IMG/VR virus record: IMGVR_UViG_3300042545_000821
Coordinates: 36,770 to 100,769 of that record
DNA length: 64,000 nucleotides
DNA from: a virus
Strand: one strand, 5' to 3'
A program made the position numbers and the translations under genes. This document shows positions 47,726 through 54,764 of this stretch, piece by piece (position 1 is the stretch's first letter; every line of letters starts with the position of its first letter). The notes beneath the pieces are model-generated. The model was given only the letters and a program-made list of their open reading frames with translations, had not been told where the DNA came from and did not search any database.

Positions 47726-48274
47726 CTACCGTAGATCTTCCTTTATTTTAGTACGTTTGATGATTGGTTCGTCCCATTGTTCATGAGGACGTTTCCAGTC
47801 TTTATCAATCTGCTTCTTGAGAGGTAATGTAGGTGTATCGCCCTTAATCGTGATCTTCTTGACCCTCTGCTCCTCAGGAAGCTCCCTGGAGAGTGATACC
47901 GTCAAGATACCGTCTTTGAACGATGCTCCGTCCACAACCACATACTCTGCTAATGCGAAGTTCTGTTTGAACGCCCGTCCACCGATTCCTCGATGTAGGA
48001 ACTCATTATTGGACTCTTCTCCACGATTACCCTCGATTACCAGGGTTGATGGTGGTTGGACCTCGACTGTTATGTCTTTTAGTGTAAATCCAGCTAGAGC
48101 GACCTCAATTTTAAACTTATCTTCATTTACCTTGATAATGTTATATGGAGGATAGCTAGTAGATCTTCCGCTCATATTCTCGAGCATTTCCATTTGTCGA
48201 TCAAAACCGACCATCCACGCCCTAAATGGGAATAGATCCTTGTTATTACCTGTATTTGCGGCATAGGCCATCAT
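47726..48274 (-). CDS. Hsp20/alpha-crystallin small heat-shock protein
   Basis: A 182-residue chaperone. The ATG at 48274 has an AAGGAG site and gives the usual N-terminal helix (LFPFRAWMVGFDRQMEMLEN). The alpha-crystallin domain has YPPYNIIKVNEDKFKIEVAL, TLVIEGNRGEE, RAFKQNFALAEYV and a GILTVSL strand. The C-terminal IxI-type tail is KKITIKG. T4-like cyanophages carry similar Hsp20 proteins. It may help capsid or tail assembly under stress, next to the protease gene. Confidence 0.9.
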   Translation of the reverse strand: MMAYAANTGNNKDLFPFRAWMVGFDRQMEMLENMSGRSTSYPPYNIIKVNEDKFKIEVALAGFTLKDITVEVQPPSTLVIEGNRGEESNNEFLHRGIGGRAFKQNFALAEYVVVDGASFKDGILTVSLSRELPEEQRVKKITIKGDTPTLPLKKQIDKDWKRPHEQWDEPIIKRTKIKEDLR

Positions 48275-48402
48275 TGTACTTCTCCTTAGTTTCAGCGAGT
48301 TAAAAGCACTCCCAATCGGCAAGTGCACCCAAAGTGTAGCAGCCACTGCCAAAGATTTTATAATCTAAGTATTCCCCGATTTTTCCTCCCAAAATAACAA
48401 AT

Positions 48403-48420
48403 TGTGACATGCATGACACA
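48403..48420. promoter_or_regulatory. Operator-like 18-base dyad
   Basis: TGTGACATGCATGACACA is palindromic except for two symmetric positions, with a perfect CATGCATG centre. It lies in the divergent spacer where a regulator (for example the BldD-like or WhiB-like protein) could bind. No second copy was noticed nearby. Confidence 0.4.
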
Positions 48421-48588
48421 GGCCGGGCCACTGCCTAGCTCAATATGGTCTTGGTAGTCAATCTCACCTGGCGGCCAACTGAGGCGAAAAGGCTTAAAGG
48501 TGCGGGGGGGTCGAAAGAAGCACTGAACTGAAATTAGTTAGAATTAAGGTGAGAGCGAGTGCTCGTGGCACTCGTAAGAAATGAGTAG

Positions 48589-48627
48589 GGCGGTAGCCTG
48601 TCTGTTAGACAGTCTATCGCCTTTTTT
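48589..48627 (+). terminator. Intrinsic terminator in the early leader
   Basis: GGCGGTAG...CTATCGCC stem (one G-T wobble) with an inner CTGTC/GACAG hairpin, followed by TTTTTT. It points rightward and lies 110 bp upstream of the first early gene. It could release a short RNA or attenuate early transcription. Confidence 0.8.
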
Positions 48628-48739
48628 CGTGCCTTCCTTGTGATGTGGATAGGGCGGGGTCAAACCCGCCCTATTCGCCATGCCCATAACAATGGGCAGT
48701 CGGTAGATACCTGTCTGCCGTGTAACAAAGGAGCAATAA

Positions 48740-49288
48740 ATGACTACTCAGTCAATGTTCGACCAGTCCGTAGTGGCTGCTGCCAATGTCCGTGGTGCTC
48801 GTGGTGAAGAGCGTGAGTTAGAGCGCCTCACCACAGAGGCTATTGCCAATGGGTGGGATGCCCCTATCCCTGCCAGTATCTACAGTGATCTTGCTGTAGT
48901 TGCCAAGAAGGACGGCACTGAAGCGGTAGAAGTAACACCGCTTCAGTTTGCCCACTCCTTCTACTTGGTTCGTACCTACGGGTACAAGCCTCGTGATGCC
49001 CGCCGTATCGCCAAGCGATTCGGTATGGAGTTGGATGGTGTGTATACATCCGACACAGCACAAGTGGTACTTCGTATCACCGCTATGGAAGAGCAATTCG
49101 TTGACGATAAGGAAGCCGTCCTTATCCCAACCAGCATTGCTGCTATCAAGTCCCGTGTCGCTGTCCTCAAGAAGCGTATGAAAGACGGGGCTGTATCAGA
49201 TGCCGACCTTCAGCAGTTGGCATCTCTAAGCGAAGAGATCCGTGATCTCTCCGTTGCCACCACCCCATCACTGGTGGTAAGCGCGTAA
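48740..49288 (+). CDS. First early gene, unknown helical protein
   Basis: A 182-residue protein with a charged N-terminal helix (ARGEERELERLTTEAIANGW), then LQFAHSFYLVRTYGYKPRDA and RRIAKRFGMELDGVYTSDTA. The second half looks helical (IAAIKSRVAVLKKRMKDGAV). The 'Y.prdArriAkrfGme' part could be a short helix-turn-helix, but I do not see a clear family. The ribosome site is AAAGGAG. It is the first gene of the plus-strand region. Confidence 0.7.
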   Translation: MTTQSMFDQSVVAAANVRGARGEERELERLTTEAIANGWDAPIPASIYSDLAVVAKKDGTEAVEVTPLQFAHSFYLVRTYGYKPRDARRIAKRFGMELDGVYTSDTAQVVLRITAMEEQFVDDKEAVLIPTSIAAIKSRVAVLKKRMKDGAVSDADLQQLASLSEEIRDLSVATTPSLVVSA

Positions 49289-49289
49289 T

Positions 49290-49760
49290 ACTCTAGGCTA
49301 CTGCCTCCCTAGCCGTATCGCCTGCGTCAGTCCGACCAGGTTATCGGCTAGGGGGTAGGGCTGTTATCAGGGTATTAGGGGAAGTCAAGGGCTAAGCCAA
49401 TAGTCCTTGGCCTCTCAACTCTACACGGTGCTACCTTCCCCGTACCGTGTAGGGCTGAGGGGTTCATACCCCTTACATCAGAGGATACGGCGATACCTGT
49501 GGGAATCAGGAGACTGTTAGGCAATCCCGAAGTACACCCTAACCGCTAATGGCACGAAGATAACTACTCTGTTCTGCCTTCCACAATGGGGGGTGGGTAT
49601 GCCTATGTGTTTCGACACAAACCGTATGCCCGCCCCCCATTTCTCCACCCAGTTAGGTGGTGGAAGGTACATAGGTCGTGTAGAGCACCAACAGCAGAAC
49701 ACATAAAAGCATTCCTATGTGCCTCTCACTCTCTACCTGAGAGTATCTACCAAGGAGGTT
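49290..49760 (+). ncRNA. Large structured RNA candidate A
   Basis: A 470-base gene-free stretch full of nested inverted repeats. CCCTAGCCG (49307-49315) pairs with CGGCTAGGG (49345-49353). CCTCTCA and CTACACGGT (49411-49417, 49421-49429) pair with ACCGTGTAG and TGAGGGG (49444-49452, 49456-49462). TGTTCTGC and CTTCCAC (49570-49584) pair with GTGGAAG and GCAGAACA (49660-49666, 49694-49701). Inside that last helix lie a 15-bp GGGGGG...CCCCCC hairpin with a TTCG loop (49588-49638) and a CCACC/GGTGG hairpin. A short hairpin at 49728-49744 ends just before the next ribosome site. It may be a free RNA or a long leader. Confidence 0.65.
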
Positions 49761-49763
49761 GCT

Positions 49764-49961
49764 ATGTCCCACATAGTTTCAGACGATACAACAGCCCGCC
49801 TTATTCCGGGCACAATCGGTACGAAGACAGTCACCATTCCTACCGAAACTTTCTACGAGGTAGTCAATGCTCTCCGCGATGGTTGCGGATGTGCTAAGTG
49901 CTTGGACAATGCCAACACTCTCCTTGTCCACGGCTATACACCTAGAAGGGAGATGCTATGA
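49764..49961 (+). CDS. Small Cys-containing protein
   Basis: A 65-residue protein. I start it at 49764 (MSHIVSDDTTARLIPGTIGT) because of the strong AAGGAGG site; upstream in-frame codons lie in the structured RNA. The middle is VTIPTETFYEVVNALRDGCG and the end carries CGCAKCLDNANTLLVHG. Such 'DG..C..C' pairs may hold a metal. Function unknown. Confidence 0.7.
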   Translation: MSHIVSDDTTARLIPGTIGTKTVTIPTETFYEVVNALRDGCGCAKCLDNANTLLVHGYTPRREML

Positions 49962-50194
49962 GGACTGTGTATGTCGTCAAAGAGCTAGACGCAGATACAA
50001 GCAATGTATCTGTTACTTGCGTGTATGCCTCCAAGAAAGAGGCACGCAAGGCAATAAGAGAAGAGAACCGCAGTAACTATTGTTTCTACTGCGGTGTTAA
50101 TAAGTGTACGCGTTTCGGAGATTGTGAAGACAATCGTATGGGGCATGTACCTGCCTATGAGTACTGGTATCAGCCAGTACCTATGCTCCCTTAG
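49958..50194 (+). CDS. Small Cys-rich early protein
   Basis: A 78-residue protein overlapping the previous stop (ATGA). It has TVYVVKELDADTSNVSVTCV, SKKEARKAIREENRSN and then YCFYCGVNKCTRFGDCED, four clustered Cys like a zinc site, followed by YEYWYQPVPML. Function unknown. Confidence 0.7.
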   Translation: MRTVYVVKELDADTSNVSVTCVYASKKEARKAIREENRSNYCFYCGVNKCTRFGDCEDNRMGHVPAYEYWYQPVPMLP

Positions 50195-50206
50195 AAAGGA
50201 GATGCT

Positions 50207-50410
50207 ATGAACTGCACCGTCTGCGGTACCCCCGTTTTACCTGAGAGGTGGGAGATAGGTAAACATACCTGCCCACCTTGTGGAAGTAACATAGCAAACG
50301 AAGAAGTTGCCAGAGACTTCAGGCTTGTTCTTAATCCCAAGCAAGGCTTTGGCATTGTATACAAAGACTCCCCCGATCTTTTGAATGGCAAGTCATCAGG
50401 TAGACAGTGA
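50207..50410 (+). CDS. Small zinc-ribbon protein
   Basis: A 67-residue protein with NCTVCGTPVLPERWEIGKHT and CPPCGSNIANEEVARD, a paired CxxC zinc ribbon. The ribosome site is AAAGGAG. Early phage regions often encode such ribbons as regulators of host transcription. The role is inferred only. Confidence 0.72.
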   Translation: MNCTVCGTPVLPERWEIGKHTCPPCGSNIANEEVARDFRLVLNPKQGFGIVYKDSPDLLNGKSSGRQ

Positions 50411-50411
50411 A

Positions 50412-50490
50412 AGGCGCACCTGTCCTATGAGGAGGGTCTTCATAGTATTGAGTGCTAAGCAGGTGCGCCTCTCACCCTCTATCTGAGGGT
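50412..50490 (+). promoter_or_regulatory. Two leader hairpins before the 54-aa gene
   Basis: AGGCGCACCTG (50412-50422) pairs with CAGGTGCGCCT (50460-50470) over 11 bp and encloses CTATGA/TCATAG (50425-50445). Next comes ACCCTC TATCT GAGGGT (50474-50490), 11 bases before the AGGAGG site. The last hairpin matches ACTCTC TACCT GAGAGT at 49728-49744 with a compensatory pair change. The conserved hairpin-then-ribosome-site layout suggests mRNA processing or stabilisation. Confidence 0.7.
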
Positions 50491-50509
50491 AATAACTAGG
50501 AGGAATGAA

Positions 50510-50674
50510 ATGCAAAAAGAATGTGCAGTAGTTCATTGCACCAATACCGATCTCGTGTACAGCGGTACTGATGCTCTTCAATTAGGCGGTATCCCCACCG
50601 AAACTTATTGCCGCCGTTGTGCGATTGCTTACACAGTAATCAAGCAAGAGCAGAAAGAACGCTTCGGTGTTTAA
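50510..50674 (+). CDS. Small zinc-ribbon-like early protein
   Basis: A 54-residue ORF beginning MQKECAVVHCTNTDLVYSGT and ending with TETYCRRCAIAYTVIKQEQK. The two Cys pairs (C-x4-C and CxxC) fit a small zinc finger. It follows an AGGAGG site and ends eight bases inside the next gene. Function unknown. Confidence 0.65.
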   Translation: MQKECAVVHCTNTDLVYSGTDALQLGGIPTETYCRRCAIAYTVIKQEQKERFGV

Positions 50675-50984
50675 CAACACCAAGCCTGCCAACACAAACA
50701 CCGCCACCACCTATGCCAACATCTGCGCTCGACTGCGCTATGTACGGCAACTCAAGGGGTGGACACTTGATGAGGCAGCAGCTAAATCCAATGGCAAGCA
50801 CAAAGCCAATGTAATCGGTTCTTATGAACGCGGACAGCGGTCAATCTCAGTGAAGAAACTCATTGAGTTGGCCCGCCTGTACGATGTGCCTATTACCGAA
50901 TTCTTTGGCATCCCCGATCAAAATGATAAGTCACAGGCACTCATTGACCTGTTGATTGACCGCCTACACGCACAGAAGGGATAA
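50667..50984 (+). CDS. BldD-like HTH regulator
   Basis: A 105-residue protein with GTG start. Its DNA-binding domain resembles that of the actinobacterial regulator BldD: YANICARLRYVRQLKGWTLD, then KANVIGSYERGQRSISVKKL, then IELARLYDVPITEFF. The phrase GSYERG.R..(V/S)V..L.ELA..Y.VP is characteristic. The C-terminal c-di-GMP-binding part of BldD is missing or replaced by a short helix (LIDLLIDRLHAQKG). It may repress host developmental or phage early genes. Confidence 0.85.
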   Translation: MFNNTKPANTNTATTYANICARLRYVRQLKGWTLDEAAAKSNGKHKANVIGSYERGQRSISVKKLIELARLYDVPITEFFGIPDQNDKSQALIDLLIDRLHAQKG

Positions 50985-50986
50985 CA

Positions 50987-51370
50987 ATGGACAGACCAGT
51001 ACAGATTGGCAGAGATCAAGTCAATCATTACAACATCTCCACCATATTTCTAGGTGAAGAGTACAAACCACGCCCATACGAGACTATGGTCTTTGAGAAT
51101 GACGAGGCTATCTATGAAGCCCGCTATGAACTTGAATGGGAAGCAAAGATTGGGCACATGCACGCTATACATCTAGCGCGTAATGACAAGTTCCCTCCCC
51201 GCGAATCGCGTGAGATATTCGGCTGGCATATTGAGGACGGAGTTATCTGTCCTAAGTGTGGCGAGTCCGAAACAGAGAAAGAGGAAGCAGATGTCGACGG
51301 GTATCCCGACGGCTATACCTGCCTACTCTGCGGAGATACCGTAGGTGCTGAGAATTACAAGGGTGAGTAA
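50987..51370 (+). CDS. Zinc-ribbon protein of unknown role
   Basis: A 127-residue protein starting MDRPVQIGRDQVNHYNISTI, with helical EARYELEWEAKIGHMHAIHL. A zinc ribbon near the end has CPKCGESETEKEEADVDG and CLLCGDTV. It starts two bases after the BldD-like gene. Function unknown. Confidence 0.68.
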   Translation: MDRPVQIGRDQVNHYNISTIFLGEEYKPRPYETMVFENDEAIYEARYELEWEAKIGHMHAIHLARNDKFPPRESREIFGWHIEDGVICPKCGESETEKEEADVDGYPDGYTCLLCGDTVGAENYKGE

Positions 51371-51657
51371 TGACTGAACGACAGTTTTAAATGGACAGAG
51401 GAAGGCAGAGATAGGGTCTGAACATCACTACCTAGTTCTGCAAGCTGCGTTCTGGGTTCTCCGCCGCGTATGTAATCAATTGGAGAGTGAGCCCTGTGGG
51501 TAAATGTTAGAGAGAATGTGCCTACTTGCGTGTGTGACTCCTTGAGAAGGTTACTGCAATGCATTGCGGTCTACTTCTTTGATGCGTGAAACCGATTCGT
51601 TACAGCCTATCTCTGTCTTCCCCTGCCCATTTGGACAGGACAACAAAGGAGGGTAAA
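51371..51657 (+). other. Gene-free leader region
   Basis: About 290 bp between two small genes. It contains a 12-base perfect palindrome GCAATGCATTGC (51556-51567), a possible TTCTCC/GGAGAG pairing (about 51467-51495) and a CTGTC/GACAG pairing (about 51607-51633) before the AAAGGAGGG site. No tRNA or ORF of note was found. The structures are weaker than in the other long spacers. Confidence 0.5.
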
Positions 51658-51885
51658 ATGACAACAGAAACCTTAACGATTACCATCGCTAAGACTGTTT
51701 TCTACAAGCATGAGGATACTCATGTAAAAACAGATGGCAAGTATAGTTGGATTCGATTCAGCGATACATCTAGCTGCCCATTCTGTATCGCAAAGGCAAT
51801 CCCAATGATTGAGGATAAGAATGACACTCTCTCATTGGCCCACTACATCAGTGCTAATGCAAAAGCATTAGTCGCTGCTAACTAA
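51658..51885 (+). CDS. Small early protein
   Basis: A 75-residue protein. The ATG at 51658 (MTTETLTITIAKTVFYKHED) follows an AAAGGAGGG site; the longer in-frame reading would pass into the leader. It has RFSDTSSCPFCIAKAIPMIE, one CPFC pair, and a helical end (LAHYISANAKALVAAN). It might be thioredoxin- or zinc-like. Function unknown. Confidence 0.68.
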   Translation: MTTETLTITIAKTVFYKHEDTHVKTDGKYSWIRFSDTSSCPFCIAKAIPMIEDKNDTLSLAHYISANAKALVAAN

Positions 51886-51896
51886 GGAGGCAAATC

Positions 51897-52157
51897 ATGG
51901 AAGGTGAGATCATTTTCTACAACGGGTTCAACCTATTGGTTGACCTTATCATCGCGGGTGCTGTGTTCTACTTCACCCGTCGCTTTATGTACCGAGCAGG
52001 TTGGCACGATGGATACACCGATGGCTTGTCTGATGTTCAAGACGGCCTTGTATACCTGGAAGAACGAGATGGTGTGCTTGAATGGATACCAAACATCGCA
52101 CCAACACAAACAACCCCCGACCGCCCCGCTTTATTCGTAGTGCCTGAGGCTAACTAA
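51897..52157 (+). CDS. Small membrane-anchored protein
   Basis: An 86-residue protein with one N-terminal membrane helix (NLLVDLIIAGAVFYFTRRFM) and a soluble tail containing EERDGVLEWIPNIAPTQTTP. It precedes two small genes coupled by TAATG/ATGA. It might modify the host membrane early in infection. Function unknown. Confidence 0.62.
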   Translation: MEGEIIFYNGFNLLVDLIIAGAVFYFTRRFMYRAGWHDGYTDGLSDVQDGLVYLEERDGVLEWIPNIAPTQTTPDRPALFVVPEAN

Positions 52158-52399
52158 TGATTAGCAAGAATGGCATACCAGATGACGAGCTCTATGTCAT
52201 CAAAGTGTATGAAGACGGTACCAACGGCAAGGCAGGCTATTTCGAGTATAACAATGCTCTAGATGCAGTCAATGCGTTCAATAAGTTCGTTGATCTTGGC
52301 GATGCCCTAGAGACACGGGCTGTGTATTTAATCGAGCCCAATGAAAAGATTCACACACGAATGTTCATGCGTGGTGAGAAAGGAGTCCTAAAATCATGA
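52157..52399 (+). CDS. Small early protein of unknown function
   Basis: An 80-residue protein starting MISKNGIPDDELYVIKVYED. It is alpha/beta in pattern (GYFEYNNALDAVNAFNKFVD, AVYLIEPNEKIHTRMFMRGE). It is coupled to its neighbours. The 'Y.I.VY.dg..gk....~fn..~dA..~~..f.d' pattern is shared with other phage orphans. Function unknown. Confidence 0.65.
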   Translation: MISKNGIPDDELYVIKVYEDGTNGKAGYFEYNNALDAVNAFNKFVDLGDALETRAVYLIEPNEKIHTRMFMRGEKGVLKS

Positions 52400-52530
52400 T
52401 ACTTGAAACTACAGACATCATAGCCATCATTATTGCACTAGCAAGTGCGTGCTTTGTAATGATTTGGTCAATACAAGACAATCGCAACCTGCGTAAATAC
52501 ATCGCAAAACTAAAGCAAGAGAGGAAGTAA
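52396..52530 (+). CDS. Single-TM miniprotein
   Basis: A 44-residue ORF overlapping the previous stop (ATGA). A membrane helix (TTDIIAIIIALASACFVMIW) is followed by a basic tail (DNRNLRKYIAKLKQERK). Function unknown. The helix-plus-basic-tail layout resembles small phage membrane modulators. Confidence 0.65.
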   Translation: MILETTDIIAIIIALASACFVMIWSIQDNRNLRKYIAKLKQERK

Positions 52531-52534
52531 TGTT

Positions 52535-52774
52535 ATGTTAAAGCGTAAAACTATACTCGTATCAATCTATTACTACAATGACGAACCAAAGTTAGAACTA
52601 GAAGACGATTGGCATCCCGATTGGTTGTTTCTCAATGACGGCATTGAAAGCCTACTCACCGAGCACAATCCAAATACAGAAATCTTTGATGTCTGTATTG
52701 ATCAAACAAAGCCTTGGTTATTCCGTCATAGCAAATGGTGGACTAAATGGCTATTTAAGTTACTAAGAGCATAA
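52535..52774 (+). CDS. Small early protein
   Basis: A 79-residue protein with KTILVSIYYYNDEPKLELED, DWHPDWLFLNDGIESLLTEH and an aromatic basic end (WLFRHSKWWTKWLFKLL). The stop overlaps the next start (TAATG). Function unknown. Confidence 0.62.
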   Translation: MLKRKTILVSIYYYNDEPKLELEDDWHPDWLFLNDGIESLLTEHNPNTEIFDVCIDQTKPWLFRHSKWWTKWLFKLLRA

Positions 52775-53028
52775 TGACTATGCAACGCATCGGTCGTTAT
52801 GAATTTAACGACAAAGGCACAGCAGTGTGGGTAGAGACAGATATAGATGTACCAGAGGGGCAAATCATTGTATTTGATCAATTCCCAACAGGTGCTTGGG
52901 CTGACCCTAAGTTCTTATCTAACATACTAGACATAATGAACAAAGCGGTAGATGAAAACAAAGACGATATAAAAGACATTCTTATGGATGTAGAATTAGA
53001 AAAACTTATCTACGATACCAAGAACTAG
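52774..53028 (+). CDS. Small acidic early protein
   Basis: An 84-residue protein with GRYEFNDKGTAVWVETDIDV and a C-terminal acidic helix (NKAVDENKDDIKDILMDVEL). It ends five bases before the tRNA. Function unknown. Confidence 0.62.
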   Translation: MTMQRIGRYEFNDKGTAVWVETDIDVPEGQIIVFDQFPTGAWADPKFLSNILDIMNKAVDENKDDIKDILMDVELEKLIYDTKN

Positions 53029-53033
53029 GTAAG

Positions 53034-53107
53034 GCGCTGTTAGCTCAGTTGGTTAGAGCCCCGAACTCATAATTCGGTCGTCGTAGGTTCAAGTCCTACA
53101 CAGCGCA
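53034..53107 (+). tRNA. tRNA with CAT anticodon (Met, or Ile2)
   Basis: A complete cloverleaf is visible. The acceptor stem is GCGCTGT/ACAGCGC, the D arm is GCTC/GAGC, the anticodon stem is CCGAA/TTCGG with loop CTCATAA (anticodon CAT), and the T arm is GTAGG TTCAAGT CCTAC. CCA is not encoded. CAT can mean Met or, if lysidine-modified, Ile for ATA codons, which are common in this AT-rich phage. It lies between two early genes. Confidence 0.93.
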
Positions 53108-53224
53108 CGACACACTTCAAGAGGAGGGAGTGTCTTTGGTCTGACAAGACCTAAGGTAAAACATGGCCCGTGAGCAACGGGGTATACCTGCTACCTGTCC
53201 TGAGCACGACAAGGATAAACTGCT

Positions 53225-53235
53225 CAACACAAACA
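53225..53235 (+). repeat. CAACACAAACA word, intergenic copy 1
   Basis: A copy of the recurrent word in the leader of the 165-aa gene, 25 bases before its ATG. The same word recurs in several other intergenic sites and in genes, always on the transcribed sense strand (see findings). Candidate RNA- or DNA-binding site. Confidence 0.5.
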
Positions 53236-53259
53236 AACCCGCACACAGAAAGGCAAACC

Positions 53260-53757
53260 ATGGGAGCAAAAACAAACCCTCTCAAAATCAGGCGACTTGA
53301 CCTCCTTGAAACACTTGAGGAACGCTATGCCGCGTTGACAAAACAAAAAGATGAGTATGAAAAGTTAGACAAAGAGTATAACCTCGCAGCTACTAAATAC
53401 GACAAAGATATGAAAGCATACGAAAAGCGAAAGGATGACTTCTTACGCGGCTGTTCAGTAGGTGGAGAAGTTAACTGGTCTGCAAGCAGTCGTAGATGGG
53501 GTCCTGACGAGTATTACTACAGAGTAGTTTCTGAGGTGCATGTTCTCCACAAAGATGTGGTTAAAGCTATTGGGCCTGAACCTGAACGTCCAACAAGCAT
53601 ACCGACTCCTTACTTTCTACGATCACGCATGGGTAGAGGCTATTCACCAGAGCCTTCACTCTATGAGTCTGTTTACCAAGCAATCCAGTTGCTACATATG
53701 TCAGATGATGAGACCGTCGGAGCATCTATGTACCAATTAGCATTAGAGGTACTCTAA
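53260..53757 (+). CDS. Coiled-coil early protein
   Basis: A 165-residue protein. I start it at 53260 (MGAKTNPLKIRRLDLLETLE), after an AGAAAGGC site; the longer reading runs through hairpins and the repeated word. It begins with a charged coiled coil (LEERYAALTKQKDEYEKLDK, KYDKDMKAYEKRKDDFL) and continues with DEYYYRVVSEVHVLHKDVVK. Coupled by TAATG to the next gene. Function unknown. Confidence 0.68.
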   Translation: MGAKTNPLKIRRLDLLETLEERYAALTKQKDEYEKLDKEYNLAATKYDKDMKAYEKRKDDFLRGCSVGGEVNWSASSRRWGPDEYYYRVVSEVHVLHKDVVKAIGPEPERPTSIPTPYFLRSRMGRGYSPEPSLYESVYQAIQLLHMSDDETVGASMYQLALEVL

Positions 53758-54299
53758 TGGAGATCAGCATAGACAGCATGCATACTTACTCAACCTTAAA
53801 CCTTAAACTAAGGTTCAAGAAGTGGGTAATAGTAGGCAAGCACAAGGGAGAAGACAGGCCATTTAGAGTAGACACTCTAGATGTTCACTTCAGTCCCAAT
53901 CAAGACCTAGCATACATACCAGATCGATTGAGCATAACTGGTGTGTGGGCACAGAAAGGCGGATACAAGTGGGGAACACGCGGAAGTTATTTTCCAGGGT
54001 GGTACCACGGAGGCAATGCAGAGTCTTTAACGTTTGAGACTCTACCACCAAGCATCAAGATATTTATTTATGACACAGTCATAAAAGAAACCTTAAGTTT
54101 TGCAGGAAATCTGGCACAACAACTAACAGAACTAACTTGCAACAAGCAGTTTGTACTAAAGCCAGATGCTAATCAAGAAGCTATAGATGGTGGTGGGGCA
54201 TTTCTCCCATCTGTAAATCAAACATCACTAACAACACCATCAAAGTGGGAGAATATGGATGTATCTAGATGGTCTGTAGCACGAAAAGAAATAAAGTAA
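53757..54299 (+). CDS. Unknown early protein
   Basis: A 180-residue protein with YSTLNLKLRFKKWVIVGKHK, FSPNQDLAYIPDRLSITGVW and YFPGWYHGGNAESLTFETLP. The composition is alpha/beta and aromatic-rich. It is coupled to the coiled-coil gene. Function unknown. Confidence 0.65.
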   Translation: MEISIDSMHTYSTLNLKLRFKKWVIVGKHKGEDRPFRVDTLDVHFSPNQDLAYIPDRLSITGVWAQKGGYKWGTRGSYFPGWYHGGNAESLTFETLPPSIKIFIYDTVIKETLSFAGNLAQQLTELTCNKQFVLKPDANQEAIDGGGAFLPSVNQTSLTTPSKWENMDVSRWSVARKEIK

Positions 54300-54760
54300 T
54301 TCCCCCTCCGTTGAATACGACGGGGATACCCAAAGTTCATATGTGATTGGCCGGTGGGGCCTTTATACAGGTCCGGTAACGGAGCATGCTGTACGAGTAT
54401 GCCTTGAGAAACGTAGCGCATATGAACATGCCTGTGGAAGGACCAGGAGTTACACGATAGGTATACTGTTCGACGAACTATGCAACTTATCCTCGTAATT
54501 CTGGAGGGTGCAAATCCCTTCACAGGCGCGTTGGGGCAGAAGCATAATGATTAGCCAATCTGCGTAGGTATCCCATGGGGAAACTATTCCTACTGAGTAA
54601 CTAATCAAAACTATTGAACCAGATCCAACTTCTTGAATCGGTACTGCTGGTGTTGCAGCGCTCCACAAGAGCTAAGTCGGAGACGGATTCGTACAGCATG
54701 ACTGTGCATCCAATGTCAAAGAGAGATTCTAACTACAGGTGCGGTGATGTAGGCGCTTCT
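54300..54760 (+). ncRNA. Large structured RNA candidate B
   Basis: Nearly 500 gene-free bases with many nested pairings. GGGATACC (54323-54330) with GGTATCCC (54567-54574) can enclose two modules: GTTCATATG/CATATGAAC (54335-54343, 54419-54427) and GCCTGTG/CACAGGC (54430-54436, 54521-54527). The second module contains a long arm closed by CCAG/CTGG and a T-arm-like hairpin AGGG TGCAAAT CCCT. TGATTAG/CTAATCA (54548-54554, 54601-54607) crosses the outer helix like a pseudoknot. Small hairpins (GCTG/CAGC, GCTC/GAGC, ACAG/CTGT) fill 54646-54705. Giant phage RNAs such as GOLLD or ROOL are comparable in setting, but identity is unproven. Confidence 0.6.
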
Positions 54761-54764
54761 GTCT

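Larger units (their letters stand above)
48275..48739. promoter_or_regulatory. Divergent control region with structured leader
   Basis: About 465 bp between the Hsp20 gene (minus strand) and the first plus-strand early gene. It holds an 18-base dyad (48403-48420), a GAGTGC/GCACTC hairpin (about 48556-48573), the terminator at 48589-48627, a 10-bp stem ATAGGGCGGG/CCCGCCCTAT (about 48648-48673), and hairpins GCCCAT/ATGGGC and CGGTAGA/TCTGCCG before the AAAGGAG site. The terminator inside the leader suggests a small RNA or attenuator. No ORF of note. Confidence 0.6.

Noticed and set aside
48818-49181. Minus-strand and alternative-frame ORFs across the first early gene
   Set aside because: Frame shadows of the 182-aa plus-strand gene, lacking ribosome sites and family patterns.
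54430-54528. A complete tRNA in the structured spacer
   Set aside because: There is a 7-bp acceptor-like stem and a T-arm-like hairpin, but no D or anticodon arm, and the T loop reads TGCAAAT instead of TTCAAAT.
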